Source: Candidatus Babeliales bacterium (GTDB lineage Bacteria; Babelota; Babeliae; Babelales; CAIQNR01). Taken from it: 17,103 nucleotides of DNA. The stretch is from contig JAIPGS010000007.1 in the NCBI GenBank assembly GCA_021735725.1, forward strand, positions 1 through 17,103, in the 5' to 3' direction. This document shows, one piece after another, positions 5,958 through 12,690 of this stretch (its first letter is position 1; each line of letters begins with the position of its first letter). The translations under genes and the position numbers were made by a program. A model generated the notes under the pieces. The model was not told the origin of the DNA and did no database searches. It saw nothing but the letters and a program-made list of their open reading frames with translations.

Positions 5958-6872
5958 ATGATTAAAAAATGGGGCATTGCTCCCATCATAGCGCTTTATT
6001 TGATTTTTCCATTAACTTTCATTATCGCAAAAAAAGGGTTTATCTATGGACCCCCTATGTTTTTTATTAGTTTGCGCATGATATTTTCTGGACTTGCTGT
6101 ACTTGCTTATTATGTATGTTCTCAAAAACAAACTATTACCTTTAAGAAAAAAGACTGGTTTTTACTTGCTGAAGCAACATTATTTGGAATTGTACTTACC
6201 TATGTTCCTGAATTTTGGACACTCAAATATATGTCTGTTGCAAAACTTACACTCTTTTTCACCTTGACTCCTTTCATTACTTTTCTTGCTTCACATATAC
6301 GTTCGCATGAAAAAGTTACGACACAAAAAATAATAGGACTTATTATTGGTTTATGTGGTGCAATTCCTATGTTCTTATCTGGTACGCCAGGAGAAAATAT
6401 TTTACCTTTTTTTGGAGGAATATCACTGGTAGAAATCATTGCATTGCTTGCTGTTGGAAGTTATGCGTATGGATGGATTCCTGTAAAAATTTTAGTTTCA
6501 GATAAAGGATATTCAATCTCTCTTATTAATGGACTCAGAATGTTATATGGTGGAATAATTTCCTTGGGATGCTCATTCTTTATGGAAGATTGGTCAGGAT
6601 ATTTGCCTCCTGTAACCAATTGGCCCTATTTTTTATGGTATGTTGGATTAATATCTCTTATCGGAATAGCATGTTATACATTTTATTCAATTCTTTTACG
6701 TTATTACAGCGCAACAATTATATCATTTACCGGTTTTATTGAACCATTTTTTGCAGCACTTTATGCGTGGATACTTCTTGGTGAAACTGTATCATGGATA
6801 TTTTTTGTAGCTTTAGGTATAGTAGGATTAGGTTTATATATTTTTTATCAAGAAGAATTACGCTTTAGTTAA
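5958..6872 (+). CDS. EamA/DMT-superfamily transporter, copy 1
   Basis: The 304-residue polytopic membrane protein has about ten hydrophobic segments arranged as two five-helix halves, the EamA (DUF6) layout. Recognisable elements include SLRMIFSGLAVL in helix 2, SVAKLTLFFTLTPFITFLAS and EKVTTQKIIGLIIGLCGAIPMFL in the first half. The second half repeats them as SATIISFTGFIEPFFAALYAWILLGETVSWIFFVALGIVGLGLYIFY. Such proteins export or import metabolites; in host-dependent bacteria some import S-adenosylmethionine or other host compounds. The substrate cannot be read from the sequence. The gene is first in a three-gene tandem that follows a promoter with a palindrome, and its ribosome-binding site is weak (AAGAAAG). 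It is closely related to copy 3: both share EIIAL and end in LYIFYQEEL. Confidence 0.88.
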   Translation: MIKKWGIAPIIALYLIFPLTFIIAKKGFIYGPPMFFISLRMIFSGLAVLAYYVCSQKQTITFKKKDWFLLAEATLFGIVLTYVPEFWTLKYMSVAKLTLFFTLTPFITFLASHIRSHEKVTTQKIIGLIIGLCGAIPMFLSGTPGENILPFFGGISLVEIIALLAVGSYAYGWIPVKILVSDKGYSISLINGLRMLYGGIISLGCSFFMEDWSGYLPPVTNWPYFLWYVGLISLIGIACYTFYSILLRYYSATIISFTGFIEPFFAALYAWILLGETVSWIFFVALGIVGLGLYIFYQEELRFS

Positions 6873-6895
6873 AAAAGCAGGGGGAGGGGAGTTGT

Positions 6896-7807
6896 ATGAT
6901 AACTATCTTATTATTTTACGGAATCATGGCAGGAGTTTATACTTTTGGAAAACAAACGATGCTTTACGGTTCCCCATTTTTTTTAACAGGGATCAGAATT
7001 ACTTTTGGAGGTCTTTGTTTTTTAGGATATCAATACTATAAAGAACGTTCTAAATTTTATATAAAAAAAGAATGGGTCCCTTTAATTGCATTTTATAGTG
7101 CAGGAATACTTATTATGGATTCTTGTAGAATGTTTGGATTAAAATATATTCCTTCATCTAATGCTGCAATTATCGCAACAACTGCTCCTTTTATTGCGGC
7201 GTTTTTTTCATGGTGGCAATTTAATGAAAAAATGACAAAAAAGAAAATAATAGCTTTAATAGTTGGTTTTTTAGGAGTGATGCCACTTCTTTTTAAACAT
7301 TTACGACTTCCTCATGAATCATTACATTATGTTATTATTTCTTATTGCGCTATTTTTATATCGACAATAGGATTTATTATGTGTGGCATGATGTCTAAAA
7401 TTTTAATTCAAAAAAAGGGAGCTCCCTTTTTTATGATAGTTGGGACAGTGATGACTGGAGGAGGAACATTAGCACTTATTGCATCAGCTTTCTGTGAACC
7501 TTGGAATCCCGTTCCTATTACAAATTTTCATGCAATTTTGCCTCTTCTTGTTTATTTAATTGCTACACATAGCTTAATTGCTTATCCACTGTACAGTTAT
7601 TTGGTTCAAAAATATCCAATTACACTCGTTGCATTTGCACAATTAACAACACCATTTTTTACGGCTTTATTAAGTTATTTTTTTATGAACGAAACAATTT
7701 CTTGGCCTTTTTTTATATCCCTTGCTATCCTTTCTGGATCTCTTGCATTGTTTTATCATGAAGAAAAAGAAGAAGGCCTCATAAAAGATAATCCTAAAAT
7801 ACCTTAA
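6896..7807 (+). CDS. EamA/DMT-superfamily transporter, copy 2
   Basis: The 303-residue protein has about ten membrane helices in the EamA arrangement. The first half shows GIRITFGGLCFLGY, SSNAAIIATTAPFIAAFFSWW and KKKIIALIVGFLGVMPLLF; the second half has PITLVAFAQLTTPFFTALLSYFFMNETISWPFFISLAILSGSLALFY. It is less like copies 1 and 3 than those two are like each other, and it ends in a hydrophilic KEEGLIKDNPKIP tail, so it may carry a different substrate. The ATG at 6896 is preceded by a very G-rich GGGGGAGGGGAG stretch acting as Shine-Dalgarno. It lies 23 bases after copy 1 and 14 bases before copy 3, so one transcript is likely. The substrate is unknown. Confidence 0.87.
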   Translation: MITILLFYGIMAGVYTFGKQTMLYGSPFFLTGIRITFGGLCFLGYQYYKERSKFYIKKEWVPLIAFYSAGILIMDSCRMFGLKYIPSSNAAIIATTAPFIAAFFSWWQFNEKMTKKKIIALIVGFLGVMPLLFKHLRLPHESLHYVIISYCAIFISTIGFIMCGMMSKILIQKKGAPFFMIVGTVMTGGGTLALIASAFCEPWNPVPITNFHAILPLLVYLIATHSLIAYPLYSYLVQKYPITLVAFAQLTTPFFTALLSYFFMNETISWPFFISLAILSGSLALFYHEEKEEGLIKDNPKIP

Positions 7808-7821
7808 TAAGGACAGTTTTC

Positions 7822-8736
7822 ATGTATTTAATTTTAATTTTGTACGCATTATTCGGATCAACTTTTACGTTGGGTGATGCCGTTGTTCGTGTGATGCCTC
7901 CTTTATTATTTATTAGTATTCGTATGATTCTTTCAGGATTATTACTTTTAGGATTTGTTAAAATACAACATAAAAAAGATTTTAAATTTAATATCAAACA
8001 TTTACCTTGGTTTTTAGGAATTATATTTTTTCATATTTATCTTTCCTATTCAAGCGAATATTTTAGTTTCCAATATTTAAGTTCAGCAAAAGTAGCACTT
8101 TTTTATAATTTATCTCCGTTTATAACTGCCTTATTTGCATATTTTATCTTTAAAGAAATAATGACCCCACGCAAATGGTTAGGCCTTGCAATTGGATTTG
8201 GTGGATTTTTACCACTTCTTGAATCACAAGCCCCATCTATTGAATCTACATTAGGGAATTTTGGATTTATTTCTGTAGCAGAAATTATTGCACTTGTTTC
8301 AGTAACATCTGCATGTATTGGATGGATCTTTTTAAAAAAATTAACAACGGATTTTAATTATTCTTATATTTTTGTAAATGGATTTGGAATGCTTTTTGGT
8401 GGAATACTTGCTCTTATTACTTCACATTCAACAGAAACATGGCCAGCTTTTGATTATATATTTTATTCTTTTCCGTTTTGGCGATCATTATTACTTTTAA
8501 TTTTAATTGGAAATGTGATCTGTTTTAATTTGTATGGAAAATTATTACATACTTACTCTACAACAATGCTTGCTTTTTTTGGATTTATCACGCCACTTTT
8601 CACTGCATTTTTCAGTTGGGTGTGGCTTGGTGAATCAGTATCAACAGCATTTTTTCTAACTATTGGGCTTGTTACATGCGGTTTGTATATCTTCTACCAA
8701 GAAGAATTAAAACTTGGTTATATTACACATAAATAG
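7822..8736 (+). CDS. EamA/DMT-superfamily transporter, copy 3
   Basis: The 304-residue, roughly ten-helix protein is clearly paralogous to copy 1. Compare SIRMILSGLLLLGF, YLSSAKVALFYNLSPFITALFAY, SVAEIIALVSVTS, VNGFGMLFGGILAL and LYIFYQEEL with the equivalent segments of copy 1. Copy 1 is the same length, which supports duplication. AAGGA at 7809-7813 lies 8 bases before the ATG. It is the last gene of the tandem and converges on the MazG-like pair, with only 24 bases between the stop codons. The direction of transport and the substrate cannot be told from the sequence. Confidence 0.88.
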   Translation: MYLILILYALFGSTFTLGDAVVRVMPPLLFISIRMILSGLLLLGFVKIQHKKDFKFNIKHLPWFLGIIFFHIYLSYSSEYFSFQYLSSAKVALFYNLSPFITALFAYFIFKEIMTPRKWLGLAIGFGGFLPLLESQAPSIESTLGNFGFISVAEIIALVSVTSACIGWIFLKKLTTDFNYSYIFVNGFGMLFGGILALITSHSTETWPAFDYIFYSFPFWRSLLLLILIGNVICFNLYGKLLHTYSTTMLAFFGFITPLFTAFFSWVWLGESVSTAFFLTIGLVTCGLYIFYQEELKLGYITHK

Positions 8737-8745
8737 TTCTTTAAA

Positions 8746-8764
8746 ATAAAGTAATCAACTTTAT
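8746..8764. terminator. Weak hairpin between converging genes
   Basis: ATAAAGT (8746-8752) and ACTTTAT (8758-8764) form a 7-bp, AU-rich stem that overlaps the MazG-like stop codon. No T run follows on either strand. It may be a poor bidirectional terminator; confidence is low. Confidence 0.25.
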
Positions 8765-9120
8765 AATTCAGTATATTTAAGACATTTACCTTTACATTTT
8801 TCAACCGAATATTTTTTACGATTCTGTTCCATTTTAGATTCAATCGCAGAAGAAAGATCTATTCCTGTTGTATTACAAAAAGCAATTGCATACATCACAA
8901 TATCAGAAAGTTCATCTGAAGCTGCTTGTCTTTTTTCATCAGCTACTTTATAACTTTGTGAAGATTCACACCATAAAAAAAGTTCCATTAATTCCGCTGC
9001 TTCTGCAGAAAGCGCCATAGAAAGATTTTTTGGAGTATGAAACTGATCCCAATCACGCTCAGAAACAAATTGCTTCATGATATTTTTTAAGTCTTCTATT
9101 GTTGTTTTTTTATCACTCAT
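8761..9120 (-). CDS. MazG-like nucleotide pyrophosphohydrolase (RS21-C6/dCTPP1 type), cytoplasmic copy
   Basis: The 119-residue all-helical protein belongs to the MazG-like NTP pyrophosphohydrolases, which cleave (d)NTPs to NMP and PPi. Metal-site motifs are intact: E40-A-A-E43 in LSAEAAELMELFLW and E70-L-S-D73 in ASDELSDIVMYAIAF. It begins like dCTPP1-type enzymes (LKNIMKQFVSERDWDQFHTPKNLSMAL), and the terminal KYSVEKCKGK block is also typical. No signal peptide is present, so it should act in the cytoplasm, cleaning the nucleotide pool. AAGGAATAAC precedes the ATG. It lies 8 bases after the exported paralogue on the same strand, so they are probably co-transcribed, and both end in nearly the same KCKGK-x-LKYTEL tail. 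The exact substrate cannot be read. Confidence 0.85.
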   Translation of the reverse strand: MSDKKTTIEDLKNIMKQFVSERDWDQFHTPKNLSMALSAEAAELMELFLWCESSQSYKVADEKRQAASDELSDIVMYAIAFCNTTGIDLSSAIESKMEQNRKKYSVEKCKGKCLKYTEL

Positions 9121-9128
9121 GTTATTCC

Positions 9129-9545
9129 TTACAATTCTGTATATTTAAGACGTTTGCCTTTGCATTTTGCAGCAGGATATTTTTTTGCATTAATTGCAAT
9201 TTTCTCTTCTACAGCTGCACTAATATCAAGACCCACTGCATTACAAAAACACAAAAGATAAATAAGAACATCCGCTGCTTCTTCTTTTATTTTTGCTTCT
9301 TTGATAAACATAGCATCTCTACTTTCAAGATCAGTCATGCGTAAAAACACTTCCATTAATTCAGAAGCTTCTATTGCAAGCGCCATAGAAAGATCTTTTG
9401 GCGTATTTATAGCATCCCATTCCCGTGCTTTGTTAAATGCAGCTAAGATTTCTTTCATTTGCAAAATAGTAGTTTCTTTATCATTTAATGAACCAAATAA
9501 AGATGGAGCGATCAATAATAATGCTAAGAACAGCCTGCTTTTCAT
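9129..9545 (-). CDS. MazG-like nucleotide pyrophosphohydrolase with N-terminal signal peptide
   Basis: The 138-residue paralogue of the neighbouring enzyme has an extra N-terminal segment, MKSRLFLALLLIAPSLFG, with the charged, hydrophobic and polar parts of a Sec signal peptide. A cleavage site after SLFG or SLFGS is likely. The start is well supported: AAGGAG lies 7 bases before the ATG on the - strand. The mature part keeps both metal motifs, E59-A-S-E62 and E89-A-A-D92, so activity is expected. The DAINTPKDLSMAL and KYPAAKCKGKRLKYTEL blocks match the family and the paralogue. MazG-like enzymes are normally cytoplasmic, so export to the periplasm, the outside or a host cell is unusual and its purpose is unknown. 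It diverges from proS across about 87 bases. Confidence 0.85.
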   Translation of the reverse strand: MKSRLFLALLLIAPSLFGSLNDKETTILQMKEILAAFNKAREWDAINTPKDLSMALAIEASELMEVFLRMTDLESRDAMFIKEAKIKEEAADVLIYLLCFCNAVGLDISAAVEEKIAINAKKYPAAKCKGKRLKYTEL

Positions 9546-9565
9546 AAAGAGCTCCTTAAAGAACT

Positions 9566-9594
9566 TTGTAGTGTTGTATAAATTTGTATATAAT
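9566..9594 (+). promoter_or_regulatory. Promoter of proS
   Basis: TTGTAG at 9566-9571 and a perfect TATAAT at 9589-9594 have a 17-base spacer, within the divergent gap between the exported MazG-like gene and proS. AAGG (9620-9623) then precedes the ATG at 9633. The - strand must hold a promoter for the MazG-like pair too, but no clear hexamer pair was found. Confidence 0.5.
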
Positions 9595-9632
9595 AGTACT
9601 TAAATTCACTTTAACGATCAAGGTAAAATATA

Positions 9633-11048
9633 ATGAGTAAACTTCCCGATATAAAAACACAGTTTCCAGAATGGTACCAAGAAGTCATCTATCAAGCTGA
9701 ACTTGCTGAGCAATCACCTGTTCGTGGATGTATAGTAATTCGTCCTTATGGAACTGCTATTTGGGAAAGTATCAAAAACATTATGGATAAAAAAATTAAA
9801 GATACGGGGCATGAAAATGCGATCTTTCCTTTGCTTATCCCTGAGTCATTCTTTAAAAAAGAAGCGGAGCATGTTGAAGGATTTGCCCCTGAACTTGCAA
9901 TTGTTACCCATGCTGGAGGAAAAGAACTTGCTGAACCTCTTGTAATTCGTCCAACTTCAGAAACTATGGTTCATCATATGTTTGCCAAATGGATTAAATC
10001 ATGGCGCGATTTACCTCTTAAAATAAATCAATGGGCAAATGTAATGCGTTGGGAAATGAGACCCCGTGCATTTTTAAGAACATCTGAATTTTTTTGGCAA
10101 GAAGGACATACAGCTCATGCAACACAAGAAGAAGCTCTTGAAGAAGCACTTTTAATGTTGGAACAGTATCGTGATCTTGCTGAAAATTATTTGGCTATTC
10201 CTGTTTTTACAGGTCGTAAATCTGAAGGTGAAAAATTTCCTGGAGCAAATAAAACCTATACTTTTGAAGCATTTATGCCTGATGGAAAAGCACTTCAAAT
10301 GGGAACATCTCATATGCTTTCACAAAATTTTGCAAAAGCTTTTGAAATGCAATTTCAAGATAAAGAAGGAAAGCTTTCTTATCCATGGTTAACAAGTTGG
10401 GGATCAACAACACGACTTGTTGGAGCTGTTATTATGAGTCATGGAGATGAAAAAGGACTTATCATTCCTCCACAAATTGCTCCTCATCAAGCTGTTATTA
10501 TTCCTATTTACAGAAATGAAGAAGAACGGGAAACAGTTTTAAAAGCGGCTCATACTCTTAAAGATTCATTAAAAGATAAAGTTAGAATTCATATTGATGC
10601 GGATGATACAAAAAAACCCGGTAATAAGTTTTTTCATTGGGAAATGCGTGGCGTGCCACTTAGAATAGAAATCGGACCTCGCGATCTTACAAATAATCAA
10701 TGTATTATTGCAAATAGATTAACAGGGGAAAAAGAAACTATTTCTTTAGATGTTTTTGCTCAAGAATTACCAAAAAAACTTACTGCTTTTCAAAAACAAC
10801 TTTTTGATGCGGCTAAAAAAAGACTTGATGCAATGGTTGATAAAAAAGAAACACTTCAAGATATTATTAAACATGCCGATAATGGTGGGGTGAGTCATAC
10901 TGGTTTTTGTGAACAATCTGAATGTGAAAAAAGCTTAAAACAGCATACTTTATCTATTCGTTGCCTTCTTGATACTAAAACAGTAAATCTTTGTTTTGGC
11001 TGTAAAAATCAAAGTACAACTGATTGTCTTATTGCTCGTTCTTATTAA
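9633..11048 (+). CDS. proS: Prolyl-tRNA synthetase, short (archaeal/eukaryotic-like) form
   Basis: This class II synthetase charges tRNA-Pro. With 471 residues it is the short ProS form lacking the editing insertion of the longer bacterial enzyme. Features in order: FPEWYQEVIYQAELAEQSPVRGCIVIRPYG, the TSETMVHHMFAKWI proline-site block, motif 2 around RWEMRPRAFLRTSEFFWQEGHTAH, then QMGTSHMLSQNF. Motif 3 lies in STTRLVGAVIMSHGDEKGLIIPP, followed by the anticodon-binding domain from IAPHQAVIIPIY. A C-terminal Cys-rich domain follows (FCEQSECEKS, IRCLL, CFGCKN, DCLIARSY). The final Tyr and zinc-type cysteines match this subtype. It has its own promoter at 9566-9594. After the stop there is only a small hairpin (AAGCT/AGCTT, 11052-11066) without a clear T run. 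Confidence 0.96.
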   Translation: MSKLPDIKTQFPEWYQEVIYQAELAEQSPVRGCIVIRPYGTAIWESIKNIMDKKIKDTGHENAIFPLLIPESFFKKEAEHVEGFAPELAIVTHAGGKELAEPLVIRPTSETMVHHMFAKWIKSWRDLPLKINQWANVMRWEMRPRAFLRTSEFFWQEGHTAHATQEEALEEALLMLEQYRDLAENYLAIPVFTGRKSEGEKFPGANKTYTFEAFMPDGKALQMGTSHMLSQNFAKAFEMQFQDKEGKLSYPWLTSWGSTTRLVGAVIMSHGDEKGLIIPPQIAPHQAVIIPIYRNEEERETVLKAAHTLKDSLKDKVRIHIDADDTKKPGNKFFHWEMRGVPLRIEIGPRDLTNNQCIIANRLTGEKETISLDVFAQELPKKLTAFQKQLFDAAKKRLDAMVDKKETLQDIIKHADNGGVSHTGFCEQSECEKSLKQHTLSIRCLLDTKTVNLCFGCKNQSTTDCLIARSY

Positions 11049-11081
11049 AATAAGCTTAATCAGCTTTGTAATATTTTCTAC

Positions 11082-11109
11082 TTGACATTATTACTTGTTG
11101 TTGTATAAT
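11082..11109 (+). promoter_or_regulatory. Consensus promoter of the exported RVxF-containing protein
   Basis: Both hexamers are perfect: TTGACA at 11082-11087 and TATAAT at 11104-11109, with a 16-base spacer. This is the best promoter in the window and implies strong expression. The leader would be about 44 bases with GAGG (11150-11153) before the ATG at 11160. Confidence 0.85.
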
Positions 11110-11159
11110 GAATAACAGATGAGTAATAGTATAAAATGTAAAGTTATGTGAGGTTATAT

Positions 11160-12008
11160 ATGAATAAGTTTAAAAAACTAGCGGCATTAAGTATGTTATT
11201 TTTTGGAAAATCTTTATTTTCTGCTGAAGAAATGGTTGTAAGAGCAAAAAGAGAACATGAACAAGTTACTTCCGAAGACAGATCTGAAGAACCCGCTTCT
11301 AAAAAATCTCGCATTCAAAAAACAGTCCGCTGGAAAGAAGAAAACGAAGAATTTATTATTCCTGGAAGAAAAAGTAAATTTTTTATAGATGGAGAACAAA
11401 TAGATCTGCCTCTTTGTTTAGAACAAAAAACTTTTAACGGAATACCACTTACAGAAGAAGAAATATCTCTTCTTTCAAATGATTTAAGCTATGAAGAAGA
11501 AACAGAAACTGAATATGAAGACACTGATGAAGACTATTATTGTGATGATAATGGATTTTTAGTAAGTTCATTAACAGATGAAAGAATCATTCAAGAATAT
11601 GCGATACAACCTGTTCATACTACAGAAATAACAAAACCTCAATCGATTATTAAACAACAACAAGCGACACAAGACAATTCATGTAAGAAAAAAGTACGCT
11701 TTTTACCAAAGTCACAAAGAAATACAATGTATCCAATTCTTCCAAATAAAAACTCAATGATTGAACGTAAAATATTAAAAAATGCTCGTAGACAGTTAAA
11801 AAAAGACAACTATAAAGAAGTTGCAAGAGAAGTTAAAGAAGAAACTGAAAAAGAACAAAAAAAAGCAAAAGACAGGCATTTTGCTTTTATATTCAAACAC
11901 GGTAAACTACGAGCTTTTTTCGGCACGAGTATTAATCCATTTGTTCCTGTTGGTTATTATAAAGAATACTATTCTGATGATGAAGATTGTACAGAAACAA
12001 ATGAATAA
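11160..12008 (+). CDS. Exported, highly charged orphan protein with two PP1-docking-like motifs
   Basis: I do not recognise a family. The 282 residues start with a signal peptide (MNKFKKLAALSMLFFGKSLFSA, cleavage probably after SA at 21-22). The mature part is hydrophilic and probably largely disordered: a basic patch SKKSRIQK near 47-54, a very acidic stretch at 111-130 (EEETETEYEDTDEDYY), then a Lys/Glu-rich helix near 195-240 and an aromatic C-terminus. Two sequences fit the eukaryotic RVxF motif that docks to protein phosphatase 1: K54-T-V-R-W58 (KTVRWKEE) and K178-V-R-F181 (KKKVRFLP). A GTG 4 codons upstream is in frame, but the ATG at 11160 has GAGG at the right distance. It is transcribed from a near-perfect promoter. 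A secreted effector of a host-associated bacterium is plausible but unproven. Confidence 0.75.
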   Translation: MNKFKKLAALSMLFFGKSLFSAEEMVVRAKREHEQVTSEDRSEEPASKKSRIQKTVRWKEENEEFIIPGRKSKFFIDGEQIDLPLCLEQKTFNGIPLTEEEISLLSNDLSYEEETETEYEDTDEDYYCDDNGFLVSSLTDERIIQEYAIQPVHTTEITKPQSIIKQQQATQDNSCKKKVRFLPKSQRNTMYPILPNKNSMIERKILKNARRQLKKDNYKEVAREVKEETEKEQKKAKDRHFAFIFKHGKLRAFFGTSINPFVPVGYYKEYYSDDEDCTETNE

Positions 12009-12051
12009 AACTAATAACTAAATTTTGATCAATTATTTTATGGAGAATATT

Positions 12052-12096
12052 ATGAAAAACACACAATTCTTTTTTATACTGAATATAACTTTATAA
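12052..12096 (+). CDS. 14-codon mini-ORF with signal-like hydrophobic sequence
   Basis: ATG at 12052 has GGAG six bases upstream and opens the peptide MKNTQFFFILNITL, ending at TAA 12094-12096, two bases before the A tract of a terminator. The peptide looks like the first half of a signal peptide. It could be a remnant of an exported-protein gene whose body was deleted, a leader peptide or a real small membrane peptide. The ribosome-binding site is good; function is unknown. Confidence 0.35.
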   Translation: MKNTQFFFILNITL

Positions 12097-12097
12097 T

Positions 12098-12131
12098 AAA
12101 AAAAGCTGATATATACATCAGCTTTTTTTTT
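12098..12131 (+). terminator. Strong intrinsic terminator
   Basis: GCTGAT (12105-12110) and ATCAGC (12117-12122) pair around an ATATAC loop, with seven A before and nine T after. It ends transcription of the exported orphan (11160-12008) and the mini-ORF. Confidence 0.92.
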
Positions 12132-12155
12132 AACTCTTTATTATATATTCGCAGT

Positions 12156-12170
12156 TATGTAGGTTACATA
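12156..12170. repeat. Short inverted repeat upstream of the 147-residue exported protein
   Basis: TATGTA and TACATA are separated by GGT, 23 bases before the ATG at 12193. It may be an operator or a leader hairpin. No good promoter hexamers were found beside it apart from a TATATT at 12144-12149. Confidence 0.3.
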
Positions 12171-12192
12171 CATAAGCAATAAGGAATATCAA

Positions 12193-12636
12193 ATGAAACA
12201 GTTACTTTATATCTTATTCATACCACTTTCATTATATTCATGGGAACTATCAACTTTTCATAGTAAATCCGGAAATAAATACCAGTGTAATATTAATGAT
12301 ACTTTTAACAAAGACCTGCTCGATAACGATTTACAAGAAATATGTAATTATTCTCATGTAAAAGACAAAGATGCAGAAGTTTTTAAAAGTGCCACAATTA
12401 ATATAATTGATGAGTTGCTATGTCATAAAACTATTCATTTAGAATATATTGAAGAGCAACTTGCCAGCCATTGCAGTCAGTTTAAAATATGTCAAAATAA
12501 TCCAAAACAATGGGCTTTAGATGTTTTAGAATCTCTCTGTTATCGTTTTTTTGGAAAAGCATCAATTGCAAGAGAAGCATATAAAAAACTCTTACAATTT
12601 GATATTTCAGCTGAATTTTCTTCTGATGATGAGTAA
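12193..12636 (+). CDS. Small exported orphan protein with cysteines
   Basis: I do not recognise a family. The 147-residue protein opens with a signal peptide (MKQLLYILFIPLSLYS, then WELSTF). The mature part has six cysteines, in YQCNIND, QEICNYS, LLCHKT, SHCSQF, KICQNN and SLCYRF, which would suit disulfides outside the cytoplasm. It is mainly helical (DKDAEVFKSATINIIDELL, YIEEQLASHC, WALDVLESLCYRFFGKASIAREAYKKLL) and ends in acidic SSDDE, as does the C-terminus of the exported protein upstream (YSDDEDCTE). AAGGAATATC precedes the ATG. It sits between a strong terminator and the recombinase gene. Both flanking orphans also look exported, so the area may be a patch of secreted or surface proteins. 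Confidence 0.7.
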   Translation: MKQLLYILFIPLSLYSWELSTFHSKSGNKYQCNINDTFNKDLLDNDLQEICNYSHVKDKDAEVFKSATINIIDELLCHKTIHLEYIEEQLASHCSQFKICQNNPKQWALDVLESLCYRFFGKASIAREAYKKLLQFDISAEFSSDDE

Positions 12637-12690
12637 TAAATTTTTAAAATTATCAATTATACAGTAATCTTAAAGCAAAAAAGGAATATT

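Noticed and set aside
9099..9603. + strand frames across the MazG-like pair
   Set aside because: The - strand products have intact family motifs and good ribosome-binding sites; the + frames are rich in Phe, Cys and Ser and are shadows.
11148..11159. GTG start for the exported orphan
   Set aside because: The Shine-Dalgarno GAGG lies within this segment and points to the ATG at 11160, which begins a cleaner signal peptide.
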